Positions 1-10,945 are shown, counted from the stretch's first letter. The stretch is DNA of 64,000 nucleotides from Phascolarctos cinereus (GCF_002099425.1 NW_018344001.1:8327001-8391000), one strand, 5' to 3'. Made by a program: numbers and translations. The notes: generated by a model from the letters alone, not told the origin.

Positions 1-84
1 TTCATATGACAATAACCATGCTTCTTGTAAATGCCAGTGGATGACTGTTTCTAAAATCTCTCCTATTTGACCCAAGACAGAGAT

Positions 85-572
85 TTTTTCTTAATAATTT
101 ATTTATTTTTGTTTTTCAACATTCACTTCCATAAGATTCTGAGTTTTAAATTTTCTGCCCCTCCCTCTCCTCCCTACCCCCCAAGACAGCATGCAATCTG
201 ATATAGGCTCTACTTATACATTCATATTAAGCATATTTCCCATTGGTTATGATGTAAAGAAGAATTAGAATTAATGGGAGGAACTACGAGAAAGAAGAAA
301 TAAAACAAAACAACAACAACAGCAGAAAAGAGAGCAAATGGTATGCTTCCATCTGCATTCAGACCCTGAAGTTCTTCCTCTGGATGTGGACAGCATTTTC
401 CATCATTAGTTTTTTGGAGTTATCACAGATCCTTACATTGCTGAGAAGAGCTAAGTCTATTGAAGTCAGTCATTGCACAATGTGGCTATTACTGTGTACA
501 ATGTTCTCTTGGTTCTGCTCATTTCACTCAGCATCAGTTCATATACTTCTTTCCAGGTTTTTCTGAAGCTCG
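85..572 (-). mobile_element. L1 3'-end fragment (3' UTR), 5' truncated
   Basis: The plus strand starts with a T-rich run and continues into sequence shared with 600-1,085, 1,190-1,620, 41,150-41,455 and 53,422-53,645. Read on the minus strand it runs from the end of L1 ORF2 through the 3' UTR to a decayed poly(A). A short AGACAGAGA repeat flanks it at 75-83 and 573-581, a plausible target-site duplication. Confidence 0.75.
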
Positions 573-589
573 AGACAGAGAGAAATCTT

Positions 590-1802
590 TTTTTTCTTTT
601 TTTTTAAATAAATTAATTTATTTTTAGTTTTCAACAATCACTTCCACAAGCTTTTGAGTTTTAAATTTTCTCCCCCTCCTCCCCAAGATGGCACGCAATC
701 TGATATAGGCTCTACACATACATTCCTATTAAACATATTTTCACATTAGTCATGTTGTAAAGAAGAATTAGAACCGATAGGAGGAACCATAAGAAAGAAG
801 AAACAAAATGAAACAGAAGGGGAAAAAAAGAGCAAATAGTATGCTTCTATCTGCATTCAAACTTCATAATTCTTCCTCTGGATGTGGATAGCATTTTCCA
901 TTACGAGGCCTTTGGAGATGTCTTAGATTCTTGCATTGCCAAGGAGAGCTAAGTCTATCAAAGTTAGTCATCACACAACATGGCTGTTACTGTGTACAAC
1001 ATTCTCCTGGGTCTGCTCACTTCACTCAGCATCAGCCCATACAAGTCTTTCCAGGTTTTTCTGAAGTCAGCCTGCTCATCATTTCTTTTTTTTTTTTAAT
1101 TTAAAACAATTTATTCTTTAAAAATGACCTTCAGATTCCACCTATATTTTTAAATATTGCAGTTGTGACTTTCTCTAATTCTTTTTTTTAAAAAAAATTT
1201 TTTCCATATGCTTTTGAGTTGAAAATTTTTTCTCCCTTTTTCTCCCCCCCCCACCCTCCCCAAGACGGCACAAAATCTGACATAGTCTTTACATTTACAT
1301 ACCCATTAAACATATTTTCACATTAGTGAAGTTGTAAGTAAAAATTAAAACCAATAGGAGGAACCATCAGAAAGATGAAACAAAACTCGACTGAAGGTAA
1401 AAATAAGTGAGAGCGATTAGACTTCCATAGTTCTTTCTTTGGATGTGGACAGCATTTTCCATCCCGAGGCCTCTGGAGATGTCTTAGATCCTTGTAATGC
1501 TGAGAAGGGTTCAGTTTAACAATATTAGTCATCACATGACATGGCTGTTATTGTGTACAAAGTCCTCTTGGTTCTGCTCACTTCACTCAGCATCAGACCA
1601 TATAAGTCTTTTCAGGTTTTTCTGAAGTCAGCCTGCTCATCATTTCTTATAGCACAATAGTATTCCATTACATTCATATACCACAACTTGCTCAGTCATT
1701 CCCCAATGGATGGGCATCCTCTCAATTTCCAATTCTTTGCCACCACAGCAAGAGCTGCTATATATATATATTTGGACATGTGGGTCCTTTTCCCATTTGT
1801 AT
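590..1802 (-). mobile_element. L1 3' end, with a second L1 3' UTR inside it
   Basis: A 16-bp direct repeat, GACAGAGAGAAATCTT, lies at 574-589 and 1,803-1,818 and brackets the block. Inside are two successive L1 3'-UTR copies, about 600-1,088 and 1,089-1,620. The sequence then continues into the ORF2 end (CATTCCCCAATGGATGGGCA on the plus strand). The phrase CTGAAGTCAGCCTGCTCATC occurs at both internal junctions, which suggests an L1 inserted within an L1. Confidence 0.75.
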
Positions 1803-1818
1803 GACAGAGAGAAATCTT

Positions 1819-2090
1819 AACGATCGACACAAATCTTATCTTGGGGCAGGGGTGGTGTCACACTCATACCACACAGAGGCTGGTATTGAGCCCAGCCTAA
1901 CAATGCTGCCCTAAATATCTGGGCTGCTGGGCTACCTGTGCTCCAGAAGCTCACCGACAACCATCCTAGACTGTTCCATTATGGTAAGTGAGGTTTATGA
2001 TGACAGATAGTGGTAGCTAAAAAGGCCAGATCTTACTCCTAACAAGAATCAGGTAAGCTACAGTGCCCTATTCTCTATTCCTCATACATA
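1819..2090. other. Unclassified intronic sequence
   Basis: I recognise no repeat family or coding signal here. Confidence 0.4.
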
Positions 2091-2300
2091 GCATCCTATC
2101 TCCCACCTCCAGGTCTTTGCCCAGACTTGGCTCCAGGCCTGCAATATCTTCCCTCCTTGCTCCTGCCTCTTCTGAACAATCTCTGTTGCCCCTCCAGCTG
2201 CTCGGCTCAAAGATAGCACCAGTTCTTCCATGAGGCCTTTCCTTTGTCTTCCCAGCTGTTAGTGCCTCATCCTAAAATCACTGTGAATTCATTTTACATT
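2090..2300 (+). mobile_element. L2 LINE 3'-region fragment
   Basis: Phrases such as GAGGCCTTTCCTTTGTCTTC and CAGCTGTTAGTGCCTC match the common marsupial L2 3' region in order. The fragment is diverged and has no intact frame. Confidence 0.55.
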
Positions 2301-2429
2301 TCCACATACCATCATCAATCAATAATGCTGGAGATAGAAAGGCAAAAAGCAATCCATCCATCTCCCCGATAGCACACCAGCTCCCAAGAGGGCAGAGAGT
2401 TTTATTTTTGCCTCTGTATGCCTAACCCC

Positions 2430-2640
2430 CTTGACCCAGACTGCTGTGTGATTCTGGGCAGGTCACTCAACTTTTCTGTGCTCCAGCCTAGTCTAAAAAT
2501 CTAAGCTGCAGAGCAGGCCCCGACCTTACTGATAGAGGGAGTTTCCTCATCCTGTGCCATCCCAGGTCTGGTCCCTATCTCTGTTCCAGCACATCGTCAG
2601 ACTGAGAGTAGGTGCTTAGGAATGCTTGCTGATTGATTTT
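2430..2640 (+). mobile_element. MIR-like SINE remnant
   Basis: The order CTGTGTGATTCTGGGCAGGTCACTCAACTT, CCTCATC and an ending close to TAGGTGCTT...TGCTTGCTGATTGATT fits a plus-strand MIR/Ther-1 element, badly diverged in the middle. Confidence 0.45.
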
Positions 2641-2724
2641 CCCATGGGTTTATCCTCCAAGACTCAAGTGTAAGCTCCTTCTGGGCAGGCCCGTACCTTC
2701 TGGTGGCACCTAGCATGGTATGAG

Positions 2725-2850
2725 AGTCAGAAGGAATGTCAGAGATCCTCTAGAAGAGTCCCCTCATTTACCAGAAGAGGCTAACTCCCCCAAAGAAGGG
2801 ACTTGCCCCCAGTGACACGGTCCCCAGACACTTTGAACTGGGCCTGCTGT
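2725..2850 (-). mobile_element. MIR fragment
   Basis: The series 'AGATCCTCTAGAAGAGTCCCCTCATTTACC ... GACTTGCCC' is the reverse complement of a MIR core. Confidence 0.45.
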
Positions 2851-3029
2851 AGACATGTCCCAAAACCCTCCCCTACTTCCAAATGCCCTTATTACCATGT
2901 AGGACAACACCACCCTCCATCACCCCACTGCCTCTTACTCACCCCGACAGAGGCATGCAAAGGTCCATTGTGCCTAAACAACACTGCCTCCCTTGTCTTT
3001 CCTTGGACACTGCCACCCACCGCCCTGCC

Positions 3030-3396
3030 GCAGGTGCTCAGCACCTTAAGCCAATCACAAGATTCTCCCCACTCCAGTCCATTCTCTGCTCAGCTGTCCA
3101 AGTGATCTTCCTAAAGTGTAGCTCTGACCACATCACGGCCACCCCTCCCTCCACTCACAGACACACTCACTCAATAAACTGAAGTGGCCTCAATTAAACC
3201 TAATTCACTAGAAAGTCAAGATGTCGCCCCGATGGCATTGGTTCTCTTAGAAAACCAAGGACCAACCACAATGACCCCCTATCACTTCCCAGATCAATTA
3301 TAACATTCCTCTGTTTGGCTTCTAAAGTCCTTCTTCATCTGCCCTCCCTTCCCACGTCCAGCCCTGCACCCACTTGTCCAGTCTTCTTACACCACA

Positions 3397-3430
<34 letters not shown>

Positions 3431-5020
3431 TATGCACACCACACACGCACACACGTAAACCACACACACATACATACCACACATACACACCACACACATC
3501 ATAAATGCATACAGATACACACCACACACATACACACACCATACACATACACACCTCACACACATGCACCACACATACACACACACACCATACACACACA
3601 TACACACCACACACATACACACACAGAAGCCACACACATATATACATACCACACATGCATACATATACACACACGACACACACATACATACCATACATCA
3701 CACACACAAACCACACACACAAACCACACACACACCCCATACACACATATACACACACCACACATACATACCACACATACGCACACTACACATACACACA
3801 CACATACACACACACCACACATATACACACACATAAACCACACACATATACACACTCTCACACACACACATAAACCACACACCACACACATATACACACA
3901 CACCACACCACACACACACATAAACCACAGATACATACCACACATATACACACACCACATATATACAAACATAAACCACATACATACGCACACACCACAC
4001 ATACACATAAACCACACACACACACAACACACACACACACACCATACACACACATACACACCACACACATACACACACAGAAGCCACACACATATATACA
4101 TACCACACATGCATACATATACACACACGACACACACATACATACCACACATACACACATACACATACACCACACACACAAACCACACACACATAAACCA
4201 CACACACACCCCATACACACATATACACACACCACACATACATACCACACATACGCACACTACACATACACACACACATACACACACCACACATATACAC
4301 ACACATAAACCACACACATATACACACTCTCCACACACACACATAAACCACACACCACACCACACACACACATAAACCACAGATACATACCACACATATA
4401 CACACACCACATATATACAAACATAAACCACATACATACGCACACACCACACATACACATAAACCACACACACACACACAAACACCACACACACACATAC
4501 ACACACACACTCTGACACTGGTTTGGATATTCCCCCAACAAGATAGTCCATCTCTTGGCTCTGAGTACTTCCTCTGGCTTTCCCCCATGCCTGGAACACT
4601 CTCCTTCCTCATCTCTGCCTTCTGGCTTTGCTGACTTCTTTCAGTTCTGGTTAAAACCCCACGGTCTACCCAAGAGGTTGGCAAGCATGTCCTCTGGCCT
4701 GTTGTTTTGCATGGTCTGGGAGCTAAGAGTGGTTTTCACAGTGAAGGTCCACTCTTAGCTTCACACTGTACAAAAACAGGCAGGGGAGCTCAGTGACTCT
4801 GGGGTCAACTCCAAGAGCCATCTTTCCAATCCTTCTTCATTCTAGTGCCTGCCCTCTATTGATTCTCTCCAATTCACCTTGGTGGTAGCGTTTGCTTGTC
4901 TCTACCATCAGACTGTAAACTCCTTGAGAACAGGAAATGTCTTGTCTTTCTTTATGTTCCTAGGGTTTATCACAGGGCCTGGCACGTATTAGCCACTTCA
5001 AAAGTGCTCACTGAATAACT
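3030..5020 (+). mobile_element. L2 LINE 3' half, split by the CA satellite
   Basis: L2 phrases run in order before and after the CA-rich block: CAGCTGTCCAAGTGATCTTC, TTTGGCTTCTAAAGTCCTTC and CAGTCTTCTTACAC on the left. On the right are ACACTGGTTTGG, CCCCCATGCCTGGAACACTC, TTGATTCTCTCC, GACTGTAAACTCCTTGAGAA and GGGCCTGGCACG. The satellite therefore arose inside one L2 copy. Confidence 0.75.
3390..4512. repeat. CA-rich microsatellite/satellite of about 1.1 kb with a ~453-bp higher-order unit
   Basis: The block is made almost entirely of CACACA, CATA, ACCACA and TACA permutations. Rare markers recur at a fixed distance: AGAAGCCACACACATATATA near 3,625 and again near 4,079, and CAGATACATACCACACATAT near 3,928 and 4,380. 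That gives a duplicated unit of about 452-454 bp, with a 20-bp difference around the CACTCTC marker. All six frames read through because stops are rare in the repeat, so the long His/Thr-rich and Cys/Val-rich frames here are not genes. Confidence 0.9.
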
Positions 5021-5029
5021 AGCAAGGCT

Positions 5030-5340
5030 AGTAAGTGACAGCGTTAGGCTTTGAAGCCAGGACCTCTGACACCATGTTTGCTCCCCACCACACTCTGCCA
5101 CAACGTGCCCAGTCCTGCTCGTCCCAGACACCACCAAGTCTTGTTAATGCAGTGCTAGGCAGGTAACCAAGACTAAACTGATATCACTCTTTGGCTAACA
5201 AATCACTTTACTGAGTGACAGCAACGAATAGAAAAGGATCTCCTGACCATTTACAAGGCACTGGCCGCTACTGCCTGCAGGGGCTCCAGATACAAGCCCC
5301 TCAGTACCTTATGCTATTGGTTGTGTTGAGCTAATTACTT
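5030..5340. other. MIR scrap followed by unclassified sequence
   Basis: The start (AGTAAGTGACAGCGTTAGGC ... GACCTCTGAC) looks like a minus-strand MIR tail. From 5,100 to 5,340 I see nothing recognisable. Confidence 0.35.
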
Positions 5341-5349
5341 TTTCATGAG

Positions 5350-5460
5350 ACACAGTGAAAAGAAGACCTGGATCGTACTCCCAGTTTCAATAGTAGTAGC
5401 TGTGGGACCTTGGGCAAGTCATCTTCCCTCTGAGTTTTCTTGAATGTGAAAGAAGACTGA
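5350..5460 (+). mobile_element. MIR fragment
   Basis: It contains GCTGTGGGACCTTGGGCAAG followed by TCATCTTCCCTCTGAGTTTT, the CORE region of a plus-strand MIR. Confidence 0.55.
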
Positions 5461-5562
5461 ACTGGAATCTTAGAACGCCACTGCTGGAAGGGACTTCAGC
5501 GGCCATCAACTCAAACCACCCCTTGCCCTGCCAGAAAAAGGAATGCCTTCTATAACACACCT

Positions 5563-5800
5563 TGCTGTTTATCTGTGCCCAACTCTTCAGGACCCCATTG
5601 GGGGTTTTCTTGGCAAAGATACTAGAGTGGCTTGCAATTTCCTTCTCCAGCTCATTTTACAGATGAGGAAACTAAGGCAAGCAGAGTGAAGTGACTTGCC
5701 TAGGGTCACACAAATAGGACGTGTCTGAGGCCAGATCTGAACTCATTACTGAGTCTTCTCGATTCTAGGCCTAGCGCTCCATGCACTATGGAGCCCCCTA
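5563..5800 (-). mobile_element. Marsupial tRNA-SINE (Mar-1-like), near full length
   Basis: On the plus strand it reads 3' to 5': RTE-like tail (GGACCCCATTGGGGGTTTTC, TTGGCAAAGATACTAGAGTG), then the core (TTTTACAGATGAGGAAACTA), then the tRNA-like head (GATCTGAACTCATTACTGAG). All parts of the family are present in order. Confidence 0.8.
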
Positions 5801-5959
5801 GCATCCTCCTAGCAAGTGGTCAACCAGGATTTGCCTGAAGAGCACCAATGGGAGCTGATGCTCCTGAAGCAGCCCCTTCCCCTTTCGAATGGTTCTTTGG
5901 GTTGCATGGTCCCTAAGGTCTCTTCCAGTTCAACCATTCAAGGTCCATCTTGCTTCTCT

Positions 5960-6070
5960 AATAAGATCCCAAGTTCCTTGAAGGCAACAACCATAACTTG
6001 GGCTTCTCGCTAAGCCTACGCAGGGCCAGGGATAGGCCCTTGTACATAGTAGGTGCTTACTAAATATTAA
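5960..6070 (+). mobile_element. L2 3' terminus fragment
   Basis: The phrases TCCTTGAAGGCAACAACC and TGTACATAGTAGGTGCTTAC match the L2 3' end. Confidence 0.5.
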
Positions 6071-6159
6071 AGACATTGAAGAGGCAGGTAGAGGTCTCAC
6101 TGCCACACAGAGTAAGAGAATCATGCTGGGGCCGTCCCCTCAGAGGCTGCCTTCTAACT

Positions 6160-6545
6160 ACTCTGTACAGAACTTGTTTATACAGAACTATTTTTGTATG
6201 TGCCTGTTTCATTAGCTTGTAAGTTCCTGGAGGACAGAAGCTGGTTTTTGCCTTTCCTTTTATCTCTGGCAGGGCCTAGCACAGTGCCCGCAGGGTACAT
6301 TTGCTGCTGCTGATGTTGTTCAGTGATTTTCAGTGGTGGCAACTGGTTTTCTTGGCAAAGATTCAGCTCATTTTACAGAGGAGGAAAGTGAGGCAAACAG
6401 GGCAAAGTGACTTGCCCAGAGTCACACAGCTAGTAAGTATTTGAGGCTGGATTTGAACTCAGGTCTTCCTGACTCCAGGCCCATCAACCTATCCACTGCC
6501 ACAGGGTACATACTAAATGTAAGTGATAAATGCCTGTTGACTTAT
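6160..6545 (+). mobile_element. L2 3' terminus interrupted by a SINE
   Basis: Before the SINE the L2 reads TTGTAAGTTCCTGGAGGACA and GCACAGTGCCCGCAGGGTAC. After it the expected ending resumes (CATACTAAATG ... AAATGCCTGTTGACTT). Confidence 0.7.
6301..6501 (-). mobile_element. Marsupial tRNA-SINE inserted in the L2
   Basis: The SINE runs from its RTE-like tail (TTGTTCAGTGATTTTCAGTG) to its head (CTATCCACTGCC) on the plus strand. The 10-bp duplication CAGGGTACAT at 6,291-6,300 and 6,502-6,511 marks the insertion site and shows the SINE is younger than the L2. Confidence 0.85.
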
Positions 6546-6550
6546 CTCCA

Positions 6551-6614
6551 GAGAGACAGAGAGAGAGAGAGAGAGAGATAGGAGACAGAGAGAGAGAGAG
6601 TGTATGATGGGAGG

Positions 6615-6659
<45 letters not shown>

Positions 6660-6660
6660 A
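6551..6660. repeat. (GA)n microsatellite
   Basis: About 110 bp of GA repeats are broken by a short GGGAGGGAGGG interruption. It makes a spurious Ser/Leu-rich frame on the minus strand. Confidence 0.95.
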
Positions 6661-6699
6661 GACATCACCATGTCCCATTCCTTTGCAGAGGAGGAGATT

Positions 6700-9300
6700 C
6701 TACAAATGTGGGATATTACATATACTATCAGATATTTTTCAATTTATTGATGAAGTTTCCCTGAATTTCTAATCTTTTTTGTTTTATTTATTAAAGGGTT
6801 GGCTCTCTGGAAGGGGGAAGAGGAAGGGACACAGGAGGAAACTAGATAATATAAAACAAAAAAACCTTTTGAAAATTGTTATCATGCTTGTTGGCTGACT
6901 GAGAGCTTGCCAAAGATGAGAAAAGGTACTTAGAGAAATCATCTATGTAACAAGGAAGCTAAGGCCGGTGGTGCTTGCCCATGGCCATTCCTTTCTGGAT
7001 TTTTGGTTTGAGGTTTGGTGTTCCTGAGAGCTTGGGAAGACCTTTCCCTCTGAGGAGGGACCAGGTTTTTGGCTTCATCCCCCAGCCTATCACTAGACAA
7101 TGCCTTTGCTACCTAAGCAGCTCCACTCAATGACAGCTTACTTAGGCCAATGGAGATGGCTAAGAGCAATTAAGTTCAAGGAATTTTATTTCCAACTCTT
7201 TTCCTAAACAGAGAATGCAATGAATGTACCTGCCTCATTCGGAAAACGAAGATCTAAAGCCTTAAGGCAAAAGCCTTCTCCAATTGTTTAACTCCATTAT
7301 GGAGCATGAGAAACACATCCTAGGAAACCATGGCACCGAGAGAGGCCTGGTTTGTGTTTTTCTAAAAATCTGTCCCTCTCAATGGTCTAACTTAGCCTCC
7401 TTGCTCTGCTGCTGCACCAAATGAAGCAGGAAAACAGCCAGGCCTATTTGGAGTAGCAGTTTTGTCAGCAAAATTTTAACCCCAATTTTTAAAATTCCAA
7501 ATTCGATCAAGGAGTAGCTTAGCAGCAAAGGCCAATGCAAATCCACTTCAAAGGAAATTGATTGATAACGAAGTTTGGCAAAAAAACCCCACAACAACAC
7601 AAAACCAAAAACAAAAAACCAACGCCGGCATGACCAAGAAACAAGGCCAGCCCTTCTAGCCGCACCAAACTATCCGCCCGGTGGCCAACAAGGCATCTAG
7701 AAAGCCAGGGGAGGTTCCATCCATAGGCATCCATATCAGACAGATCATAAGGAAGTCGAAGTCAGGTCCTGGGCAAAACAGCCTTCCTGGGGCTGCCACA
7801 AAGCTCCCGACGTAAGTCACCAAAGCCACTTGATTCTGAAGTCGATGTATAAAATTCCATTATTGGGGAGTGGGACAAGGGGAACGCTAGCATTGGAAAC
7901 TGTTTGGCATAAGCCAAGGGAAAAGTCCATGTCCCCCAAATATCCTGGGAAGGAAGCAAGTGGCCTACCTGCCCCTAAAGGGCGGAGATGTGTCTCAGAA
8001 ATAAAAGGGGGGGGGCGCACTCCACTTTTTGCAGGACAAAGGCCAAACCCCGGGAGGCCAGTTACCACAAAGACTTTCCAAAGGTGCTAGAATGAAGCCA
8101 GTTTGGAGGAAGTAAAAAGCCATTTGGACCCAGACCCCACGGATTCTCTCTCTCTCTCTTTAATAGGTCTCCTTTTCATGGCAAAGGCTTTTCAAACTAC
8201 ATTGGCTTCTGATCCCTACCTGAATTACAATGTGTTGGGATCTGATTTCCCCTTTTGTCTGCCTAGGAGTGAGAAGTGCCCCTTGCTGCAGTCAGCTTCT
8301 CAGAGACAAGCTCCAGCCAGCCAAGGGGAGTAGCCAGCAACCCCCACATCTCCAAGGGCTCACAGCCGGTGAGGTGTAAAAAAGCTTGCAAATCACCAGC
8401 TCCAGTATCTCGGGGTATTGTTATGGGGGACACTGTTGTTCAGGAAGACAGGCTGGTTCTTTGGCCTGAAATATTTTCCACCCAAATATTTATTTTACAC
8501 AACAGGTCTTATTTTTTTCCTGTTTTTAAATTCGCTTCCTCAGAAAATTCCTTCATATCCAAGAACTTGGCCGGTCCCAGGCCAAAATCAAAACGGTGCA
8601 TCGGTGTAGAAAATGCAAACCGATTCTGAATCAGAAAGACCTGGGACTGGGGGCAGCCATTGCATCCTGGCTCTGCCAATTGTTATACAAAAACAGGGAG
8701 GTTGGGAGGGAAACTCACTGGATATTTATTCAGTTCTGCATGTGCAGGGGTTTGCAAAATCCAGCCAAATTTACCTTTCCAACCATCCCTTCCCTTTCGG
8801 CATTCTCTCTCCACTCCCCCTTAAAAAAGTAAACCTCACTTGTCTTTGATTCAAGTTTAAAAGTCTGAAAATTGGCCTCAAGAAATGTGCTCTCCCCAGG
8901 GGGTGGAGAGAGAAAGGGAGGAGAAATCCTGTGGAAACCTGAGTCCCCAAATGATTCCAAACATCTCTCCCAGTGGGAGGTGCAGGCAAGAAATGAAATC
9001 AGAGACCTCCACCTAGGAGACGAAAGCATTCCAGCAAACTCAGCCTGCCTCCGAAGGCCCGTTATCATTCTTAATGCTATTATTGTTGTCATTAATAACA
9101 CATTACCGAACGAGATGCATTGTATCCGACAGCTAAAATGAATCTGTGCTTTCCCCCATTAACACAGACTGGGCCTCCCTCGCTAAAGTACAAGAAAATA
9201 ACCTCACGGTAAGAGACACCACCCCGGGTAAGATAGAGATCTAGCAATTGGATTAGTCTCATTATCTACATTGCAGCCACCACTACCATCATCTTCAACA
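6700..9300. other. Repeat-poor part of CACHD1 intron 1, possible regulatory DNA
   Basis: For about 2.6 kb I recognise no SINE, LINE or DNA transposon, which is unusual against the rest of the window. The part at 9,060-9,280 carries ATTATTGTTGTCATTAATAA and TAGCAATTGGATTAGTC, homeodomain- and SOX-like strings. No frame here resembles a known protein. Enhancer function is inference only. Confidence 0.45.
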
Positions 9301-9996
9301 ACAGGCATTGGCAATTAGTTTGCAAAGTCCTCTTCCTTTCCTGAGTCAGAGGGAAGAAGGTCAACAGTCTGGGGTGAGTGAGAATCGGTCCTCACTCCGC
9401 CCAAAGTACCCAAACAAAAACAAAACCCAAGTCACATCCCACACCCCGAGCTCAGCCCACGCTCGCCGAGGAAAGACTCCATCCCAGCCCACAAGACTGG
9501 AATCTAGAGAACTCCGGGGTGTCCGGGGCAAGGGATTAGCAACCCCCCCCCCCCGCTCAGCTCCTTCCCTGGTAGGGGGCTGGGAGATGGAGGTGCAGAA
9601 ACTAGCTGCCCCCACCATTTCCCAGTACATCTCTCTGGGCATGCTCCCAAATCCCAGTCAATCTTGCCCCCAGGGATCAGAGTGCCAGGAGTGTTGGAGG
9701 GTGGAAAGTGTGGGGGCCAGTGGGGCCTCCAGAAGGGCGAAAGGGGGGCCAGGCTGCCCCCGGGCCGAGAAGACAAAGAACGCGGAGTTTGCAGGGGAGA
9801 GTGAATGGGGAATAACTTTGTGGGGAGTTGGGGAGAGGGGTGATGAGAAGGGGTGCGAGGCAAGGGGAGAAGTTTGAGGGAGGGAGGAAGGGTGCATGGC
9901 AAGGAGGGCTGTACAAGGGGCAGAGAGGGCTTTGCTCGAAGAAAAAGGCTGGAGAGTTGGGGCGTACGGGAGGAGTGGGGCGGGCGAGCTGCCTAC

Positions 9997-10305
9997 CTGC
10001 ATGGTGACGACCCCCAGCTCCTCGGCGGCTAACCTCCGCATCTGGCTGGCCAGCACTTGCGCCTCATCCAGGATGGAGAAGTCGGCGTCGGCCGCGCCGC
10101 CCAACCGCCACAGCAGGGCCAGGCAGAGCAGCCAGAGAGGCGGCGGAGGCCCCCGGCCCCGGCCCCGGCCACTGGCCCCGGCCCTGGAGGGCACACCGCG
10201 GGCCCGGCCCGGGCAGCAGCAGCAGCAGCCGCCGCGGCCGGCCAGAGGAGCCGCCGCCGCTGTCGCCTCCTCGGGCTGGGGCTCCCCGCCGGCCCCCGGG
10301 GCCAT
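9997..10305 (-). CDS. CACHD1: CACHD1 exon 1: signal peptide and N-terminus of the VWA/Cache domain protein
   Basis: CACHD1 is a large single-pass membrane protein related to the alpha-2-delta subunits of voltage-gated calcium channels. Family knowledge ties it to CaV3 channels and to Wnt receptor complexes. Here 103 codons run from an ATG at 10,305 to CATGCAG|GTAGGC, with the donor GT at 9,995-9,996 and intron phase 0. Residues about 53-72 (PPPPLWLLCLALLWRLGG) form the hydrophobic signal peptide. Residues 75-103, containing ADFSILDEAQVL and LAAEELGVVTMQ, match the mature N-terminus of vertebrate CACHD1 as I remember it. The ATG has A at -3 and G at +4, a strong Kozak context. Residues 1-52 are an Ala/Gly/Arg/Pro-rich extension, longer than the roughly 16 residues I recall before the human signal peptide, with five consecutive cysteines at 27-31. 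An ATG nearer the signal peptide is absent, which supports this start. Later exons lie outside the window. Confidence 0.9.
10214..10228. repeat. (CAG)5 / (TGC)5 repeat inside CACHD1 exon 1
   Basis: Five CAG units on the plus strand are read on the minus strand in the TGC frame and give Cys27-Cys31 ahead of the signal peptide. This is a short coding trinucleotide run that could vary in length. Confidence 0.9.
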
Positions 10306-10854
10306 GCTGGGCTGCCTCCCGCCGGCTCAAGGCTCCCTCTTCGGGGAGGGAGTGGACGTGGGCTGGGCTGGGGGAGTGCAGGGATCGCCCCTGTCCGGCT
10401 TGGCTCTCTCACTCCGCACTCCCCGCGAAACTTTGTGCGGGCCACTTCCCGGCGCCCGCCGAGGGCGCCCGGGAGCCGGGCGGCCGCGGAGCAAGCCCGG
10501 CTACGGGGCAGGAGGCTCGGCAGCCTGCATCGCGCGGGCTCCGGAACGCCAGGGCGCAGGGGCTGGGGTGCGCAGGCTCGGGGAGCGGGGAGCCCGGGGC
10601 CGGGGCTGCGTGGGGCCCCGGCTCTGCCTGCTAGCCCGTCCGATCGTCAGTCCGTCCGTCGGGCCGAGGCGGCCGCTTCAGCTTCTTCCCGCACGCAGCC
10701 CAGCGCAGAGCCCGGGAGCTGCGAGGAGCCCCCGCAGGCGGTGGTGGCGAGGGGAGGACTGCGGGGACGGCCCCGGAGGAGGGGCGGCCCGGAGAAGGGG
10801 CGGCGGCGGGCGAGCAGGGGGCCGGGGCTGCAAGCTAGCCCGAGAGAGAGCGAG

Positions 10855-10930
10855 AGGAGGAGGGAAGTCACGGCGGCTGCAGGAGGAGGAAAAGGAGGAG
10901 GAGAAAAAGGGAAAGGAAGAGGAGGGCGGG
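10855..10930. repeat. Purine-rich tract (GGA/GAAA) in the CACHD1 promoter
   Basis: About 75 bp are nearly all purine on the plus strand (GGAGGAGGAAAAGGAGGAGG and similar). Such tracts can form triplex structures and often occur in TATA-less promoters. Confidence 0.8.
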
Positions 10931-10945
10931 GGCGGGGGCGGGGGC
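10924..10945 (+). promoter_or_regulatory. GC-box cluster with G-quadruplex potential
   Basis: Four G-runs are separated by single cytosines (GGGCGGGGGCGGGGGCGGGG). This fits both tandem Sp1-type GC boxes and a short-loop G-quadruplex. It lies about 620 bp upstream of the start codon. Confidence 0.65.

Larger units (their letters stand above)
1..9996 (-). other. CACHD1: CACHD1 intron 1 (donor-proximal part)
   Basis: Everything below the exon 1 donor at 9,996 should be intron 1, since the gene is read on the minus strand and no second exon was recognised. It is mostly old repeats from 1 to about 6,660 and repeat-poor from about 6,700 to 9,300. The intron continues beyond the window. Confidence 0.75.

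Noticed and set aside
3335-4684. Long His/Thr-rich and Cys/Val-rich open frames of up to 347 codons
   Set aside because: They lie in a CA/TG satellite where stops are rare in all frames. Composition, not coding, explains them.
9658-9996. Continuation of the CACHD1 frame past codon 103
   Set aside because: The frame crosses a consensus splice donor (CAG|GTAGG) right where known CACHD1 exon 1 ends. The residues beyond it match nothing.
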